Below are positions 32,223 through 40,731 of a stretch of DNA of 64,000 nt, piece by piece. The DNA is from Ancylobacter sp. TS-1 (lineage in GTDB: Bacteria; Pseudomonadota; Alphaproteobacteria; Rhizobiales; Xanthobacteraceae). A program made the position numbers and the translations under genes. The notes below the pieces were generated by a model. The model saw only the letters and a program-made list of their open reading frames with translations, did not search any database and had not been told where the DNA came from. The DNA is taken from assembly GCF_009223885.1 (NCBI RefSeq), contig NZ_CP045144.1:2220001-2284000 (forward strand), written 5' to 3'. The stretch's first letter is position 1. Each line of letters starts with the position of its first letter.

Positions 32223-32351
32223 TCAGGAGCCCTTGCTGTCGGTCTGCGCGGGCTTGGCCGCGGCGTGCCCCGCCGAGCATTCGGCGAAGGCGGTGCCGGC
32301 GACGGCGGTGGTGAAGGCAAGGGCGCACAGAGCGGTCACGAGACGTTTCAT
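32223..32351 (-). CDS. Small secreted protein, 42 residues, unknown function
   Basis: A complete short gene: ATG 32351 is preceded by ACAGGAG at good spacing, and a strong terminator follows the stop. The product begins MKRLVTALCALAFTTAVAG and has a clear signal peptide cut at TAFA/EC. The mature peptide is only about 19 residues (ECSAGHAAAKPAQTDSKGS) with one Cys and one His. Similar tiny Ala/Lys-rich secreted proteins with ECSAGH-like cores are common in Hyphomicrobiales, to my recollection, without known function. A metal-binding or lipoprotein-like role would be speculation. Confidence 0.72.
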   Translation of the reverse strand: MKRLVTALCALAFTTAVAGTAFAECSAGHAAAKPAQTDSKGS

Positions 32352-32465
32352 CGAACGGTCTCCTGTGGAGTTGTTGCCGATGGGGAAAGTCTCACCCGGC
32401 CCCGCGCTGATGAAAAGGCCGGCGCCGGCACCGGAATGCCGCCGGGCGCCTCAATAGCGGGCATC

Positions 32466-32900
32466 TCACGCATCCGTGTAGGTCACGGCCTCGATCTTCC
32501 AGCCATCGGGATCGAACAGGAAGGCGGCATAGTAACCCTCGCCATAATGCGGGCGCAGCCCCGGCGGCCCGCCGTCGCGCCCGCCGGCCTCCAGCCCCGC
32601 CGCGTGGAACGCCTCCACCGCCCGCCGGGTGGGGGCCATGAAGCACAGATGGAAGCCGGGCACCGGCACGATGCGCTCGGCCCGGTGCTGGATCCAGAAC
32701 GGCGCCGCGCCCGGCGTGCCCTCCGGCGAGGGTAGCTCGCCTTCCGGCCCCCAGCAGGCGGATTCGCCCTCGGCCTCCGCATGCGAGGACACCCGCACGA
32801 AGCCGAGCGGCGCCAGAACGGCGGCGTAGAAGGCGAGTGAACGCTCATAGTCGGACACGCCGATCGACATGTGCTCGATCATCGGCTGGATCGGCGTCAT
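32466..32900 (-). CDS. VOC (glyoxalase/bleomycin resistance) family protein
   Basis: A 144-residue single-domain beta-alpha-beta-beta-beta protein. The N-terminal IEHMSIGVSDYERSLAFYAAVLAPLGF and the C-terminal FLFDPDGWKIEAVTY give the metal-binding His and Glu of the VOC fold. PGFHLCFMAPTRRAVEAFHAAGLEAGG is the typical middle block. Members are dioxygenases, isomerases or resistance proteins; the substrate is unknown. It lies 30 bp downstream of xerC on the same strand. Confidence 0.85.
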   Translation of the reverse strand: MTPIQPMIEHMSIGVSDYERSLAFYAAVLAPLGFVRVSSHAEAEGESACWGPEGELPSPEGTPGAAPFWIQHRAERIVPVPGFHLCFMAPTRRAVEAFHAAGLEAGGRDGGPPGLRPHYGEGYYAAFLFDPDGWKIEAVTYTDA

Positions 32901-32930
32901 CGCGTTCTCCCTGTCCCGCGCTTGTTGCGA

Positions 32931-33932
32931 CTAGTCCTGCCGCGCGCGCGGATGGGCGGCCTTCCACGCCGCCATCAGCGTCGCCGAATCCACCGCCGCG
33001 TAGATCTGCGTGGTGGAAAGCGAGGCGTGGCCGAGAAGTTCCTGGATCGAGCGCAGGTCGCCGCCGCGCCCGAGCAGATGCGTCGCGAAGGAATGGCGCA
33101 GCGCGTGCGGGGTGGCGCTGTCGGGCAGGCCGAGGGCGCCGCGCATGCGCTCCACCGCGAGCTGAACGATGCGCGGCGAGAGCGGCCCGCCTTTGGCGCC
33201 GCGAAACAGCGGGGCGGTCGGCTCAAGATCGTAGGGGCAGGCGCGGGCATAGGCGTCGATCATCTCCAGAACCGGCCGCAGCACCGGCACCATGCGGGTC
33301 TTGCCGCCCTTGCCGTGGACGAGGATCTGGTCGCCGCGCCCCGGCTCGGGCATGTCGCGCCGCATCAGCCCCAGCGCCTCGGAAATGCGCAGCCCCGAGC
33401 CGTAGAGCAGCGCCAGCACCGCCGCGTCGCGCGCCAGCACCCACGGCTCGCGCTCCTCCCCCGCCCGCGTGGCGGGGTCGGCGAGCGCGCGCGCATCGGC
33501 CGGGGCCAGCGGGCGCGGCAGGGTGCGGGCGATGCGGGGAGCCCGCACCGCCGCCAGCGCGCCGACCTTGCCCAGCCCCTCGCGCTCCAGATGGCGGGCG
33601 AAGGAGCGCGCAGCGGCGAGGAAGCGCATCTGCGTGCGCGGCGCGATGCCTTCCGGGCCTTCCGCCCGCCGCGCCGCGATCACCGCGCGCACGTCGCGCG
33701 GATTGAGGCCGGCGAGATCGTCGAGGCCGGGCCGGCGCCCCAGATGCTGCGCCAGCAAGCCGAGAAAGGTGGAGACGTCGCGGGCATAGGCCTCGCGGGT
33801 CTTCGGCGAAAGCCGGCGCTCATGGCCGAGGCGGGCGAGCCAGCCGGCCAGCGCCGCGCCCATCTCCGGCGTCGCCCCGGCGAGCAGGCCCCGCTCGGCC
33901 CGCTCCGCCTTCTGTGCATCGGTGCTCGCCAT
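32931..33932 (-). CDS. xerC: Tyrosine recombinase XerC
   Basis: A 333-residue site-specific recombinase for resolving chromosome dimers at dif. The N-terminal SAM-like DNA-binding domain includes SPKTREAYARDVSTFLGLL. Catalytic residues are visible: Arg in SGLRISEALGL, Lys in VHGKGGKTRMVPV, His-x-x-Arg in HALRHSFATHLL, His in LGHASLSTTQIY, and the nucleophilic Tyr at the end of that block. It is divergent from priA across 120 bp that contain a short REP-like element. No phage or integron genes surround it, which fits the chromosomal housekeeping enzyme. Confidence 0.92.
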   Translation of the reverse strand: MASTDAQKAERAERGLLAGATPEMGAALAGWLARLGHERRLSPKTREAYARDVSTFLGLLAQHLGRRPGLDDLAGLNPRDVRAVIAARRAEGPEGIAPRTQMRFLAAARSFARHLEREGLGKVGALAAVRAPRIARTLPRPLAPADARALADPATRAGEEREPWVLARDAAVLALLYGSGLRISEALGLMRRDMPEPGRGDQILVHGKGGKTRMVPVLRPVLEMIDAYARACPYDLEPTAPLFRGAKGGPLSPRIVQLAVERMRGALGLPDSATPHALRHSFATHLLGRGGDLRSIQELLGHASLSTTQIYAAVDSATLMAAWKAAHPRARQD

Positions 33933-33981
33933 GGGCTGTCCTCCGAACCGGCGGCCATAGTGTCCGCTGGCGGTTAAGATT

Positions 33982-34014
33982 CGTCATCCCGGACGGATGA
34001 CAGCCGGGACGACG
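33982..34014. repeat. REP-like palindromic element, minimal form
   Basis: CGTCATCCCGGAC followed within 33 bp by GCCGGGACGACG, i.e. the two ends of the longer elements with almost no middle. It lies in the xerC-priA spacer. Confidence 0.6.
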
Positions 34015-34052
34015 CTATGCCGGCGCTCGCCGCGATACGCTATGAAGGCCCC

Positions 34053-36269
34053 ATGCCGAGCCCCGATGCCAGCGATTCCATCTCCCTGTTTCCGCCGCGC
34101 GAGAGCGTCGTCGACGTGCTGCTGCCCGTCGCGGTCGGCTCGGCCTATTCCTATCGCGTGCCGGAGGGCATGCAGGTGGCGGTCGGCGACATCGTGGTGG
34201 TGCCGCTCGGCACCCGCAACATGCTCGGCTGCGTCTGGCCGCGCGCGGAGAATCCCAAGCCGGTCGACCCCGCCAAACTGAAAGCGATCCAGCGCCGCTA
34301 CGACGTCGCCCCGCTGCGCCCGGAGATGATCGCCTTCATCGAGTGGATCGCCGACTACACGGTGACGCCGCCCGGCATGGTGCTGCGCCTCGCCTTGCGC
34401 CATGACGAGAGCGCCGGCATCGCCCGCGAGCGCACCGGCGTGCGGCTCACCGATCACCGGCCGGAACGGTCGACGCCGGCGCGGCGGCGCGTCATCGAGG
34501 CGCTCACCGACGGCTTCGTCCGCGCCAAGGCCGAGGCCGCGCGCGAGGCCGCCGTCTCGCCCTCCGTCGTGGACGGCCTCATCGACGACGGCGTGCTGGA
34601 GACGGTGGTGCTGCCGCCCGAGCCGGCGGCCGAGACGCCGGACCCGGACCATGCCGCGCCGACGCTTCTCCCGGCGCAGGCCGAGGTCGCCGCCCGGCTG
34701 GTGGAGGCGGTGGAGGCGCGCGCCTTCCGGCCCTTCCTCATCGACGGCGTGACCGGCTCCGGCAAGACGGAAGCCTATTTCGAGGCGGTGGCACAGGCGA
34801 TCCGGCAGGGGCGGCAGACGCTGATCCTGATGCCGGAAATCGCCCTCACCCAGGCATTTCTCGACCGCTTCGCCCGCCGCTTCGGCGTGCGCCCGGCCGA
34901 ATGGCACTCGGCGGTATCGACCAAACGGCGCGGGCGCATCTTCCGGGGCGTCGCCTCGGGCGAGGTGAGCGTGGTGGCGGGCGCGCGCTCGGCGCTGTTC
35001 CTGCCCTTCCGCGACCTCGGCCTCGTCATCGTCGACGAGGAGCATGACGGCGCCTACAAGCAGGAGGACGGCGTCCACTACCACGCCCGCGACATGGCGG
35101 TGGTGCGGGCGCGGCTGGAGGGCGCGGCCATCGCCCTCGTCTCGGCCACCCCGTCGCTGGAGACCGAGGTGAACGCAAGGCGCGGGCGCTACACGCGCCT
35201 CGCCCTGCCCGAGCGCTTCGCCGGCACCAAGGTTCCCCGGCTGGAGCCCATCGACCTGCGCCGGGAAGGCCCGCCGCGCGGCCAGTGGATCGCCCCGCGC
35301 CTCGCGCAGGAGATGGAGCGCACCATCGAGGCGGGCGGGCAGGCGCTGCTGTTCCTCAACCGGCGCGGCTACGCCCCGCTGACCCTGTGCCGCGCCTGCG
35401 GCCACCGCATACGCTGCCCGTCCTGTTCGAGCTGGCTGGTGGAGCACCGCTTCCGCCGCCGGCTCGAATGCCACCAGTGCGGCTTCGCGACGCCGGTGCC
35501 GGAAGCCTGCCCGCACTGCCACGAGCCGCATTCGCTGATCCCCTGCGGGCCGGGCGTCGAGCGGCTGCACGAGGAGGTGGCGAAGCTGATGCCGACGGCC
35601 CGGCTTCAGGTTCTCTCCAGCGACCTTGCCGGCGGGGTGGAGCGGCTGCGCGCCGAGCTGAAGGCCATCGAGGATGGCGAGGTCGACGTGATCGTCGGCA
35701 CCCAACTCGTCGCCAAGGGCCACAATTTCCCGGGCCTGGCGCTGGTCGGGGTGATCGACGCCGATGTCGGGCTCGGCCATGGCGACCCGCGCGCCGCCGA
35801 GCGCACCTTCCAGCTCCTGCATCAGGTCGCCGGCCGCGCCGGGCGCCACGAGGCGGAAGGCCGCGCCTTCCTGCAAACCTACATGCCCGAGCATCCGGTG
35901 ATGCAGGCGCTGGTGGCCGGCGACCGCGACGCCTTCTACGACCGCGAGATCGCCATACGCGAGGAGGCGCACCTGCCGCCCTTCGGCCGCTTCGCCGCGC
36001 TCGTCGTCTCCGGCACGGATGCCCATGCGGCGCAGGCGCATGCCCGCGCGCTCGCCGCCTGCTCGCCGATGACCGAGGCGGTGCGCGTGCTCGGCCCGGC
36101 CGAGGCGCCGCTGGCGCTGATCCGTGGCCGCCACCGCTACCGGCTGCTGGCCCGCTCGGAGCGCGGCTTCGACCTGTCGTCCTATGTGCGCGGCTGGATG
36201 GCCGGCGCGCCGCGCGCGACCGGCAGCCTGCGGGTCGAGATCGACATCGACCCGCAGAGCTTTCTCTAG
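34053..36269 (+). CDS. priA: Primosomal protein N' (replication restart helicase PriA)
   Basis: A 738-residue superfamily-2 helicase. The N-terminal 3'-end-binding domain includes RESVVDVLLPVAVGSAYSYRVPEG. Walker A is DGVTGSGKTEAYF and Walker B VIVDEEHDGAYKQ. The zinc-binding insertion has paired cysteines (CRACGHRIRCPSC, CHQCGF, CPHC). Helicase motifs V/VI appear as GTQLVAKGHNFPGLALVG and QVAGRAGR. PriA reloads DnaB at stalled forks. ATG 34053 is preferred over ATG 34017 because an AAGG site precedes it and the earlier ATG lies against the REP element. The stop codon is inside a short tandem duplication. Confidence 0.94.
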   Translation: MPSPDASDSISLFPPRESVVDVLLPVAVGSAYSYRVPEGMQVAVGDIVVVPLGTRNMLGCVWPRAENPKPVDPAKLKAIQRRYDVAPLRPEMIAFIEWIADYTVTPPGMVLRLALRHDESAGIARERTGVRLTDHRPERSTPARRRVIEALTDGFVRAKAEAAREAAVSPSVVDGLIDDGVLETVVLPPEPAAETPDPDHAAPTLLPAQAEVAARLVEAVEARAFRPFLIDGVTGSGKTEAYFEAVAQAIRQGRQTLILMPEIALTQAFLDRFARRFGVRPAEWHSAVSTKRRGRIFRGVASGEVSVVAGARSALFLPFRDLGLVIVDEEHDGAYKQEDGVHYHARDMAVVRARLEGAAIALVSATPSLETEVNARRGRYTRLALPERFAGTKVPRLEPIDLRREGPPRGQWIAPRLAQEMERTIEAGGQALLFLNRRGYAPLTLCRACGHRIRCPSCSSWLVEHRFRRRLECHQCGFATPVPEACPHCHEPHSLIPCGPGVERLHEEVAKLMPTARLQVLSSDLAGGVERLRAELKAIEDGEVDVIVGTQLVAKGHNFPGLALVGVIDADVGLGHGDPRAAERTFQLLHQVAGRAGRHEAEGRAFLQTYMPEHPVMQALVAGDRDAFYDREIAIREEAHLPPFGRFAALVVSGTDAHAAQAHARALAACSPMTEAVRVLGPAEAPLALIRGRHRYRLLARSERGFDLSSYVRGWMAGAPRATGSLRVEIDIDPQSFL

Positions 36270-36292
36270 TCCGGCTTCCTCTAGTCCGGCTT
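36264..36292. repeat. 15-bp tandem duplication spanning the priA stop codon
   Basis: The unit CTCTAGTCCGGCTT recurs at 36264-36277 and 36279-36292, with one base between. The TAG in the first copy is the priA stop, so a second TAG lies 15 nt downstream in the same frame. Confidence 0.85.
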
Positions 36293-36306
36293 TCTCCAGC
36301 CGGCGC

Positions 36307-36795
36307 TCACTCCTTGGCGCAGATCAGCACCATGAGCGGCGCGCGCGCCGCATCCGCCGGCTTCGGCGCGAAATGCACCTCGCGCTCGCTGCGGATGGTC
36401 GTCGCCCCCTCATGCGGCGCAAGATAGGCGTTCACCACCACTTCGCCCTGCTCGCAGGTCATGTGGCAGCCTTCCGGCGAGAAGCACTCGCGGCGGGTGT
36501 AGACCCGCACATTCGAGCCGGCGGCGGCCACGCCGGCCTCACCCTGCGGACCGGCAGGGCCAGCGGGACCGGCAGGACCCGCCGGGCCCGCAGGACCTGC
36601 GGGACCCGCGACGCCGGCATCGCCCTTGGGACCGGCCGGGCCGGCAGGACCTGCGGGACCAGCCGGACCGGCGGAGCCTGCGGCCCCGGTCTCGCCCTTG
36701 GCGCCGGCGGGACCCGCCGGGCCGGGAGTGGGCTCGCCGCACGAGGCGACGAGCAGCGCGGAAGCGAGCACAAGGCTCACGGAAAGCAACCTCAT
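36307..36795 (-). CDS. Collagen-like triple-helix repeat lipoprotein
   Basis: A 162-residue putative lipoprotein. The signal ends in LLVASC with lipidated Cys at residue 19. Residues 25-90 are 22 uninterrupted Gly-X-Y triplets, mostly GPA with interspersed GAK, GET, GPK, GDA, GPQ and GEA. The pattern KGE/KGD is the kind of charged triplet that stabilises bacterial collagen trimers. A C-terminal globular part (residues 91-162) contains four cysteines, including [18 protein letters not shown]. The lipid anchor plus rod plus head suggests a trimeric surface or periplasmic stalk. Function unknown. Confidence 0.8.
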   Translation of the reverse strand: MRLLSVSLVLASALLVASCGEPTPGPAGPAGAKGETGAAGSAGPAGPAGPAGPAGPKGDAGVAGPAGPAGPAGPAGPAGPAGPQGEAGVAAAGSNVRVYTRRECFSPEGCHMTCEQGEVVVNAYLAPHEGATTIRSEREVHFAPKPADAARAPLMVLICAKE

Positions 36796-37075
36796 CGGAT
36801 AGTCCCCGAAACTGGATGAAAGGTATCGTTCTTGGCGCTGTAAGCGGCCTTGTTCCGCCGGCCGCCGGCGAGGTGGAGCGTGCCGCCGCTCGTCCCCAGC
36901 GTCAACTGGATTAACCATGCCGCGCGACGTTCATGCGACCCGCCCGCATGGCCGTCATGGAGGTAATTTGTAACCTCGACGCCGATTGACGGTCTACCGC
37001 ACCGCGTCATGACATTGCGACACGCAACTGCTTCTCTGTGGCGGTATCATTCGCCGGCAAAGCGGAGCGGCAATC

Positions 37076-37231
37076 ATGATGAGCCTACCCTTCTTCGGCA
37101 TGTTCCTCGCCCTGGTCTTCGCCGGGGCGGGACAGCGGGCCCTTGCCGTTCTGGCCTGGCTGGTCTCGATCGCGGCGCTGCTCACGCTGTTCCGCCTCCA
37201 CGCCACCGACGCACTCGACATCGTGCTGTGA
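37076..37231 (+). CDS. DUF5993 family small membrane protein
   Basis: A 51-residue protein starting ATG-ATG at 37076 with GGAG upstream. The sequence MMSLPFFGMFLALVFAGAGQ followed by AVLAWLVSIAALLTLFRLHATD is two transmembrane helices. Small proteins of this kind (DUF5993) precede a dsbB-like gene in many alphaproteobacteria, which matches the context here: dsbB starts 9 nt after this stop. A partner or assembly role for the disulfide oxidase is inferred from that pairing only. Confidence 0.75.
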   Translation: MMSLPFFGMFLALVFAGAGQRALAVLAWLVSIAALLTLFRLHATDALDIVL

Positions 37232-37239
37232 GTACCGCC

Positions 37240-37836
37240 ATGAGCACAGAACCGCACGGCTTCCTCACCCCGGCGCTGTCGCGCCAGCTCAACGCGCTCG
37301 GCCTGCTCGCCGTCGGCGTGGTGCTGCTGTTCGCCTTCTACGACCAGCTGGTCGGCGGCGAGCTGCCCTGCCCGCTCTGCATCCTGCAACGCGCCGGCTT
37401 CGTCGGCGTCGGCGTCGGGCTGGCGCTCAATGTGCGCTTCGGCCCCCGGCCGAGCCACTATGGCATCGCCATCGTGTCGGCCATTGCCGGCGGGGTGATC
37501 TCGGCGCGGCAGGTGCTGCTGCACATCGTGCCCGGCACCGGCACCTATGGCGAGGCCTTCCTCGGCATGCATTTCTACAGCTGGGCGCTGGCGCTGTTCA
37601 TCGTCATCGTCGCCGGCTGCGCCGTGCTGCTGCTGTTCGACACGCAGTTCGAACTGCCGGGCCGGCTCCATCGGCTCACCGGCCTCGGGCTGGTGGCGGT
37701 GGTGCTGATCGCGCTGCTGGCGCTCGGCAACGGCGCCTCCACCGTGCTCGAATGCGCCGGCGGCCTGTGCCCGGACAATCCCGAGGGCTACCTGCTGCTC
37801 GACGGCCCGGCGCCCGAGACCTCGCCGGCGCCCTGA
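37240..37836 (+). CDS. DsbB-family disulfide bond formation protein
   Basis: A 198-residue membrane protein with four transmembrane segments. The first periplasmic loop carries C-x-x-C in GELPCPLCILQRAG, and the second cysteine pair is in STVLECAGGLC near the C-terminus. It would pass electrons from periplasmic DsbA to quinone. Its second Cys pair is placed after the last helix rather than between helices 3 and 4, unlike classical DsbB; this is the arrangement of the divergent dsbB-like proteins paired with DUF5993. An in-frame GTG at 37231 could be the start. A more typical paralogue lies at 52559. Confidence 0.82.
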   Translation: MSTEPHGFLTPALSRQLNALGLLAVGVVLLFAFYDQLVGGELPCPLCILQRAGFVGVGVGLALNVRFGPRPSHYGIAIVSAIAGGVISARQVLLHIVPGTGTYGEAFLGMHFYSWALALFIVIVAGCAVLLLFDTQFELPGRLHRLTGLGLVAVVLIALLALGNGASTVLECAGGLCPDNPEGYLLLDGPAPETSPAP

Positions 37837-37951
37837 GCGGGAAGCGCCGCACGCGCCATTGACGGGCGCGCGCGCGGCGCCTAGCTTCCAGCCCCATGAT
37901 GCTGATGACCAACGAGAGCGGGCGCCTGCGCGCGGGACGGCGAATTCGCCG

Positions 37952-37974
37952 CCCGGCCGATGAGATCGGCCGGG
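37952..37974. other. 10-bp perfect hairpin in the dsbB-38023 spacer
   Basis: CCCGGCCGAT - GAG - ATCGGCCGGG forms a strong stem-loop inside a 28-codon frame (37896-37982), 50 nt before the ATG of the next gene. No T-run follows it, so it is not a standard terminator. It could be an mRNA leader structure. Confidence 0.35.
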
Positions 37975-38022
37975 ATTCCTGACGCACGACTTCTCCCCGC
38001 ACTCCCGTCATCGGATGCTGCC

Positions 38023-38316
38023 ATGACCGCCGGCCTTTCCCGCCATCGCCTCGTCGTCGAGGCCGATGCCCATCCCAATCTCATGCTCCGCCTGCTCGAA
38101 CCCTTCGCCATCCACGACGTCCAGCCGACCCGCATCCGGCTCGACGGCCCGGCGGACGGCAGGATCGACCCCGCCAATCTCGGCGGCATGCGGGCGGAGA
38201 TCGCCTTCGTCGCCTCCCACGCGCTCGCCGAGCGCCTGTGGGCGCGGATCGACGTGATGGTGCCGGTGCGCACCTCCCACCTCGTGTCGAGCGCCCTGAG
38301 CGAAGCGGCAGCCTGA
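38023..38316 (+). CDS. Unknown 97-residue protein, possible ACT-like fold
   Basis: A soluble 97-residue protein starting at ATG 38023. The N-terminal HRLVVEADAHPNLMLRLLEPFAIHDVQPTRIRLDG alternates strand and helix in a way that recalls ACT-type regulatory domains, such as the small subunit of acetolactate synthase. The resemblance is by eye and weak. The last part (RIDVMVPVRTSHLV) is polar. It is 2 nt ahead of the AEC transporter gene and clearly co-transcribed, so it may be tied to that transporter. I do not recognise the family. Confidence 0.65.
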   Translation: MTAGLSRHRLVVEADAHPNLMLRLLEPFAIHDVQPTRIRLDGPADGRIDPANLGGMRAEIAFVASHALAERLWARIDVMVPVRTSHLVSSALSEAAA

Positions 38317-38318
38317 GC

Positions 38319-39263
38319 ATGCTGGCCCAGCTCGGCGCCATCGCCCTCGTCGTGGCGCCGGTCTTCGGGCTCATCGGGCTCGGCTTCGTCGCCTCCCTGT
38401 CCGGCCATCTGCGCGAGCGCGCCGCCGAGGGCCTGTCCGAATATGTGTTCGGGCTGGCCGTGCCGGTGCTCATCTTCAAGACGCTGGCCGAGGCGCGGCT
38501 GCCCGAGGAAGGCCAGCCCTGGGGCTACTGGATCGCCTATTTCACCGGCGCCTTCATCGTCTTCGCCATCGGCATGCTGGTGGCGAAGCGCGTCTTCGGG
38601 CGCGGGCATATCGAGGCGGTGATCCAGGGCTTCACCTCGGGGCAGGCCAACACGGTGTTCGTCGGCGTGCCGCTGATCCTCCAGGCCTTCGGGCCGGAGG
38701 GCGCGGTGCCGCTGTTCCTGCTGATCGCCATCCATCTGCCGATCATGATGGTGCTGGCGACCGTGCTGGCCGAGGGCGCCGCCGCCGGAATCTCGCTCGG
38801 CAGCCTGCGCCGGCTCGGGCGGATGCTCGCCTTCAACCCGATCCTGCTCGGCATCTATGCCGGCGGCATCGCCAAGCTTCTCGGCTACACCCCGGACGGC
38901 GTACTGAAGCAGACGCTCGACATGCTGGCCGCCTCCGCCGTGCCCTGCGCGCTGGTCTCGCTCGGCCTCGCTTTGCACCGCTATCCCATACGCGGCGACA
39001 TCGGCCCGGCGCTTGTCATCTCGACGCTCAAGCTCGCGGTGCACCCCGCCATCGTCTACGCGCTGACCCGGGTGCTGCCGATGCCGCCGGTGTGGGCGGA
39101 CGTGGCGGTGGTGTTCGCCGCCATGCCGTGCGGGATCAACGCCTATCTGCTGGCGCAGCGCTATCAGGCCGGCGTGACCGCCTCGGCCAGCGCCGTCTCG
39201 CTCTCGACGGCGGCCAGCCTGTTCACGGTGACGGTCTGGTTCCTGATCCTCGGCGTCAGTTAG
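38319..39263 (+). CDS. AEC (auxin efflux carrier) family transporter
   Basis: A 314-residue inner-membrane protein with about ten hydrophobic segments in two inverted halves. VLIFKTLAEARLP, SGQANTVFVGVPLILQAFG, and near the end FAAMPCGINAYLLAQRYQAG followed by ASAVSLSTAASLFTVTVWF match the AEC/malate permease (MdcF/MleP-like) pattern of the BART superfamily. Such proteins move organic anions or efflux small acids; substrate unknown. The ATG follows the 97-residue gene by 2 nt. It is followed by a long REP-like element. Confidence 0.88.
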   Translation: MLAQLGAIALVVAPVFGLIGLGFVASLSGHLRERAAEGLSEYVFGLAVPVLIFKTLAEARLPEEGQPWGYWIAYFTGAFIVFAIGMLVAKRVFGRGHIEAVIQGFTSGQANTVFVGVPLILQAFGPEGAVPLFLLIAIHLPIMMVLATVLAEGAAAGISLGSLRRLGRMLAFNPILLGIYAGGIAKLLGYTPDGVLKQTLDMLAASAVPCALVSLGLALHRYPIRGDIGPALVISTLKLAVHPAIVYALTRVLPMPPVWADVAVVFAAMPCGINAYLLAQRYQAGVTASASAVSLSTAASLFTVTVWFLILGVS

Positions 39264-39270
39264 TTTCTGC

Positions 39271-39361
39271 CGTCATCCCGGACAGCCCGTAGGGCCGATC
39301 CGGGATCGTTGGCGGGAGGGCGAGCGATCCCGGCTCTCGCAGAGGCTCGGCCGGGATGACG
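39271..39361. repeat. REP-like palindromic element, long double-hairpin form
   Basis: A 91-bp element with CGTCATCCCGGAC at one end and GGCCGGGATGACG at the other. The internal blocks GATCCGGGATCG and CGATCCCGGCTCTC are shared with the copy at 32042. It fills most of the convergent gap between the AEC transporter and the glycerophosphodiesterase. Confidence 0.8.
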
Positions 39362-39371
39362 ATGGTCGCCC

Positions 39372-40661
39372 TTAGTTCAGCTTCAGGCAGTTGGCGTAGA
39401 AGGTGGTGGTTGCCGGCCAGTCCGAGAACACGCCGATCACGCCGATGTCGCGGGCGAGCACATCGAGCAGCGCCAGCGTGTCGCCGTCGCGGTCGATCAC
39501 CGGCTTGACCGACTGGTAGTAATAGCCACCGCCGGTATTGAGCGGGCCGGAGCGCTCCAGCGACCAGGCGATCAGGCTGAGTCCCGCCTTCTTCGCTTCC
39601 TCGGCATAGACGGAGGGCACGATCCGGCCGTCCTTGTGCGTCACCAGCATCCACAGCGGCGGGGCAAGGATCTTCACGCCCTTGTCCGCCAGTTCCTGCA
39701 TGGAAGGCTGCCAGGTCTCGGGCTTCATATTGTCGAAGCCCTTGCTCTCCTCGTCGCGCCCGTCGAGATAGACCGCCTGGGCGCCGAAGGCCGGCTCGGC
39801 CTTGAGCCAGTAGAGCACGTCGCCGAGGCGGAAGGACTGGGCGTAGACATCGCGCGGGTCGACACCGGCCGCCTTGTACTCGTCGATCATCTGCTGGGCG
39901 TAATGCTCCTGAGTGTAGCCGCCCTCGAAGGGCATGGCGACATCAGGGGTCTTCAGCTCGGGGGTGAACTTCAGGCCGAGCGACTTCACCAGTTCGATGT
40001 ATTCCTTGTGCGAGACCAGCGTCGCCCGGTTCACATAAAGGTCGGTGCGCCAGCTCGGCGTGCCGTCCATATATTCCTGCGCCGTTACCCCGCGCGGGTT
40101 GAAGCCGTCCATCTTCGGCCGCAGCGACTTGAACTCGGCGAGCGTCAGGTCGCTGGTGCAGCACTTCGCGCTGGCCTTGCGCCCGGTGGCGGGGTCGGCC
40201 GGCTGGAACCCTTCCGAGCATTTCGCGGCGAGTTCCGGGCGGGCGAGAATGTCCGTCGTGGTGTGCAGGTCGCACTGGGCATGGCGGCACACCAGCTCGC
40301 GGTCCTTGGTGAAGGCGACGTCGCATTCGATCACGCCGGCGCCCATGCGCGCGGCGGCGATGTAGCCCTCGCGGGTGTGCTCGGGAAACTGCAGCGGCGC
40401 GCCGCGATGGGCGATGGAGAAATTCTTCGCCGTGAACGGGCCCTTGCACTGGGCCAGCTGGTCCTTCAACGCCCCGTCCTTCATCTCGCCGACGAGATAG
40501 AACGGACGCGGGCCGATCTCGATGCTGCCGATCCCGGCAACGCCGGTCTCGGCAGCCGCCGGGGCGACAAGCGCCAGCGCGAACAGGGCCGTGGTCAAAG
40601 TCCGGCGAGCGGGCCGGAGGGCGGGATGCAGGGATGCGCGCAGGGCGTGAAACATGGACAT
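39372..40661 (-). CDS. Glycerophosphodiester phosphodiesterase (GlpQ-like, exported)
   Basis: A 429-residue exported enzyme. A signal peptide ends near residue 37 (PAAAE). The GDPD TIM-barrel begins with [14 protein letters not shown] (catalytic His and Arg-Gly), then [22 protein letters not shown] (metal ligands Glu/Asp and the second His). The long insertion (CSEGF to CCTSDLT) has cysteines that may pair in the periplasm. It hydrolyses glycerophosphodiesters to glycerol-3-phosphate and an alcohol, for phosphate or carbon recovery. ATG 40661 follows AGGA. No phosphate-regulon box was identified. Confidence 0.88.
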   Translation of the reverse strand: MSMFHALRASLHPALRPARRTLTTALFALALVAPAAAETGVAGIGSIEIGPRPFYLVGEMKDGALKDQLAQCKGPFTAKNFSIAHRGAPLQFPEHTREGYIAAARMGAGVIECDVAFTKDRELVCRHAQCDLHTTTDILARPELAAKCSEGFQPADPATGRKASAKCCTSDLTLAEFKSLRPKMDGFNPRGVTAQEYMDGTPSWRTDLYVNRATLVSHKEYIELVKSLGLKFTPELKTPDVAMPFEGGYTQEHYAQQMIDEYKAAGVDPRDVYAQSFRLGDVLYWLKAEPAFGAQAVYLDGRDEESKGFDNMKPETWQPSMQELADKGVKILAPPLWMLVTHKDGRIVPSVYAEEAKKAGLSLIAWSLERSGPLNTGGGYYYQSVKPVIDRDGDTLALLDVLARDIGVIGVFSDWPATTTFYANCLKLN

Positions 40662-40731
40662 GGGGGGTTCCTGTCGGCTCGGGCGGTGCGCCTTGGCTAT
40701 CCGCTGGCGGTGACAGCGGTTTGACGCGGGC

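Noticed and set aside
32931..33932. Tyrosine recombinase as a sign of an integrated element
   Set aside because: The protein has XerC features and housekeeping neighbours (priA) with no att-like repeats, tRNA or phage genes nearby.
36541..36734. Regular GC-rich triplet-repeat DNA that might be taken for a CRISPR or minisatellite
   Set aside because: The repeat is 9-nt-like because it encodes Gly-Pro-Ala triplets of the collagen-like protein; there are no spacers and no cas genes.
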